Source of the DNA: Spirochaeta sp.
Lineage (GTDB): Bacteria; Spirochaetota; Spirochaetia; DSM-2461
NCBI GenBank assembly: GCA_030592625.1
Contig: JAUVIY010000158.1
Span: 1 to 6,308, forward strand
Direction of reading: 5' to 3'
Length of the DNA stretch: 6,308 bases
In this document: one piece after another, positions 6,101 to 6,308 of the stretch
How positions within the stretch are numbered: the stretch's first letter is position 1
Layout of the letters: each line of letters opens with the position of its first letter
Notes under the pieces: model-generated
The model's input: the letters and a program-made list of their open reading frames with translations, nothing else
Databases searched by the model: none
What the model was told of the DNA's origin: nothing
Made by a program: the position numbers and the translations under genes

Positions 6101-6108
6101 GGAGGTGA
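6101..6108 (+). promoter_or_regulatory. Strong ribosome binding site that decides the lipoprotein start
   Basis: GGAGGTGA is a near-perfect Shine-Dalgarno sequence, with its GGAGG 7 nt before the ATG at 6113. An in-frame ATG at 6077 also exists, but it overlaps the -10 box and would place twelve residues, including acidic ones, before the signal peptide, so 6113 is preferred. Confidence 0.85.
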
Positions 6109-6112
6109 CGAG

Positions 6113-6308
6113 ATGGCAAGTTATCGAAAATTTACAAATTTTGTTCTGGTTCCGGTGGTTTTCCTGTTTTTTTCCGCCTGCGGCGACAGGGGGGCACAGG
6201 TAACTGAAAACCCTCAGACCATACCTGTCCAGAAGCCGGCAGAATCCGTTCCGGCACCTGATTCCGCCGAAGCTCTTGTAACTTTTCTCACAGGAGAAGT
6301 TCTTCACG
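6113..6308 (+). CDS. Lipoprotein, N-terminal part, possibly with a FecR-like domain
   Basis: Only the first 65 residues are visible; the gene runs past the window end. Residues 1-22 form a lipoprotein signal peptide: a short N-region with R5 and K6, a hydrophobic stretch FVLVPVVFLFF (10-20) and the lipobox FSAC with the lipidated Cys at residue 23. Phe at -3 is outside the strict consensus (Leu, Val or Ile) but is tolerated in spirochaetes. After it comes a Pro/Gln/Glu/Ala-rich linker (about 30-52), then EALVTFLTGEVLH (53-65), which resembles the opening strands of FecR-type domains. That domain call rests on very few residues. The mature protein would be anchored to a membrane on the periplasmic or outer face. 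It is transcribed divergently from the glycosyltransferase pair and has its own promoter candidate, so no functional link to them is implied. Confidence 0.75.
   Translation, partial: MASYRKFTNFVLVPVVFLFFSACGDRGAQVTENPQTIPVQKPAESVPAPDSAEALVTFLTGEVLH

Noticed and set aside
6077..6112. Upstream in-frame ATG for the lipoprotein gene
   Set aside because: It overlaps the TATAAT box and would bury the signal peptide behind a 12-residue acidic leader, while the ATG at 6113 has GGAGGTGA at ideal spacing.

Overview
This 6.3 kb window is ordinary-looking bacterial chromosome with moderate GC. It holds three complete two-gene stretches or parts of them, plus the start of a seventh gene. The likely source is a spirochaete or a related free-living bacterium. 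That guess rests mainly on the last gene, a lipoprotein with a relaxed lipobox (Phe at -3). It is an inference, not something the sequence proves. I see no mobile element, CRISPR array, tRNA or rRNA.

Layout. (1) Positions 1-929, minus strand: a small two-helix DUF485 (YjcH-like) membrane protein followed by the first 220 residues of an ActP-like sodium:solute (acetate-type) symporter, cut by the window edge. (2) Positions 930-1074: a compact divergent control region with back-to-back promoter candidates and a 16-bp palindrome at the predicted minus-strand transcription start. (3) Positions 1075-3131, plus strand: ktrB-ktrA, a complete Ktr-type potassium uptake system made of a membrane channel subunit and a cytosolic RCK regulator. 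(4) Positions 3158-5964, minus strand and convergent with ktrBA across only 26 bp: two GT-B glycosyltransferase-like genes. The upstream one has a canonical GT4 EX7E motif. The downstream one is longer and has lost the second Glu of that motif. (5) Positions 5965-6112: a second divergent control region with a nested inverted repeat over the glycosyltransferase promoter candidate and an extended -10 promoter for the next gene. (6) Positions 6113-6308, plus strand: the start of a lipoprotein gene, possibly with a FecR-like domain.

How the genes fit together. In all three complete pairs the downstream ATG overlaps the upstream TGA in the four bases ATGA, so each pair is probably translated in a coupled way. 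KtrB and KtrA are partners in one K+ transporter, and DUF485 is a usual companion of ActP-type symporters. The two glycosyltransferases probably act in one glycoside pathway. Whether that pathway makes an osmolyte, which would suit the K+ uptake neighbours, or a surface glycan cannot be decided here. No wholly new system is evident. The most notable points are the degenerate catalytic motif of the second glycosyltransferase, the variant Rossmann motif of KtrA, and the two operator-like inverted repeats.
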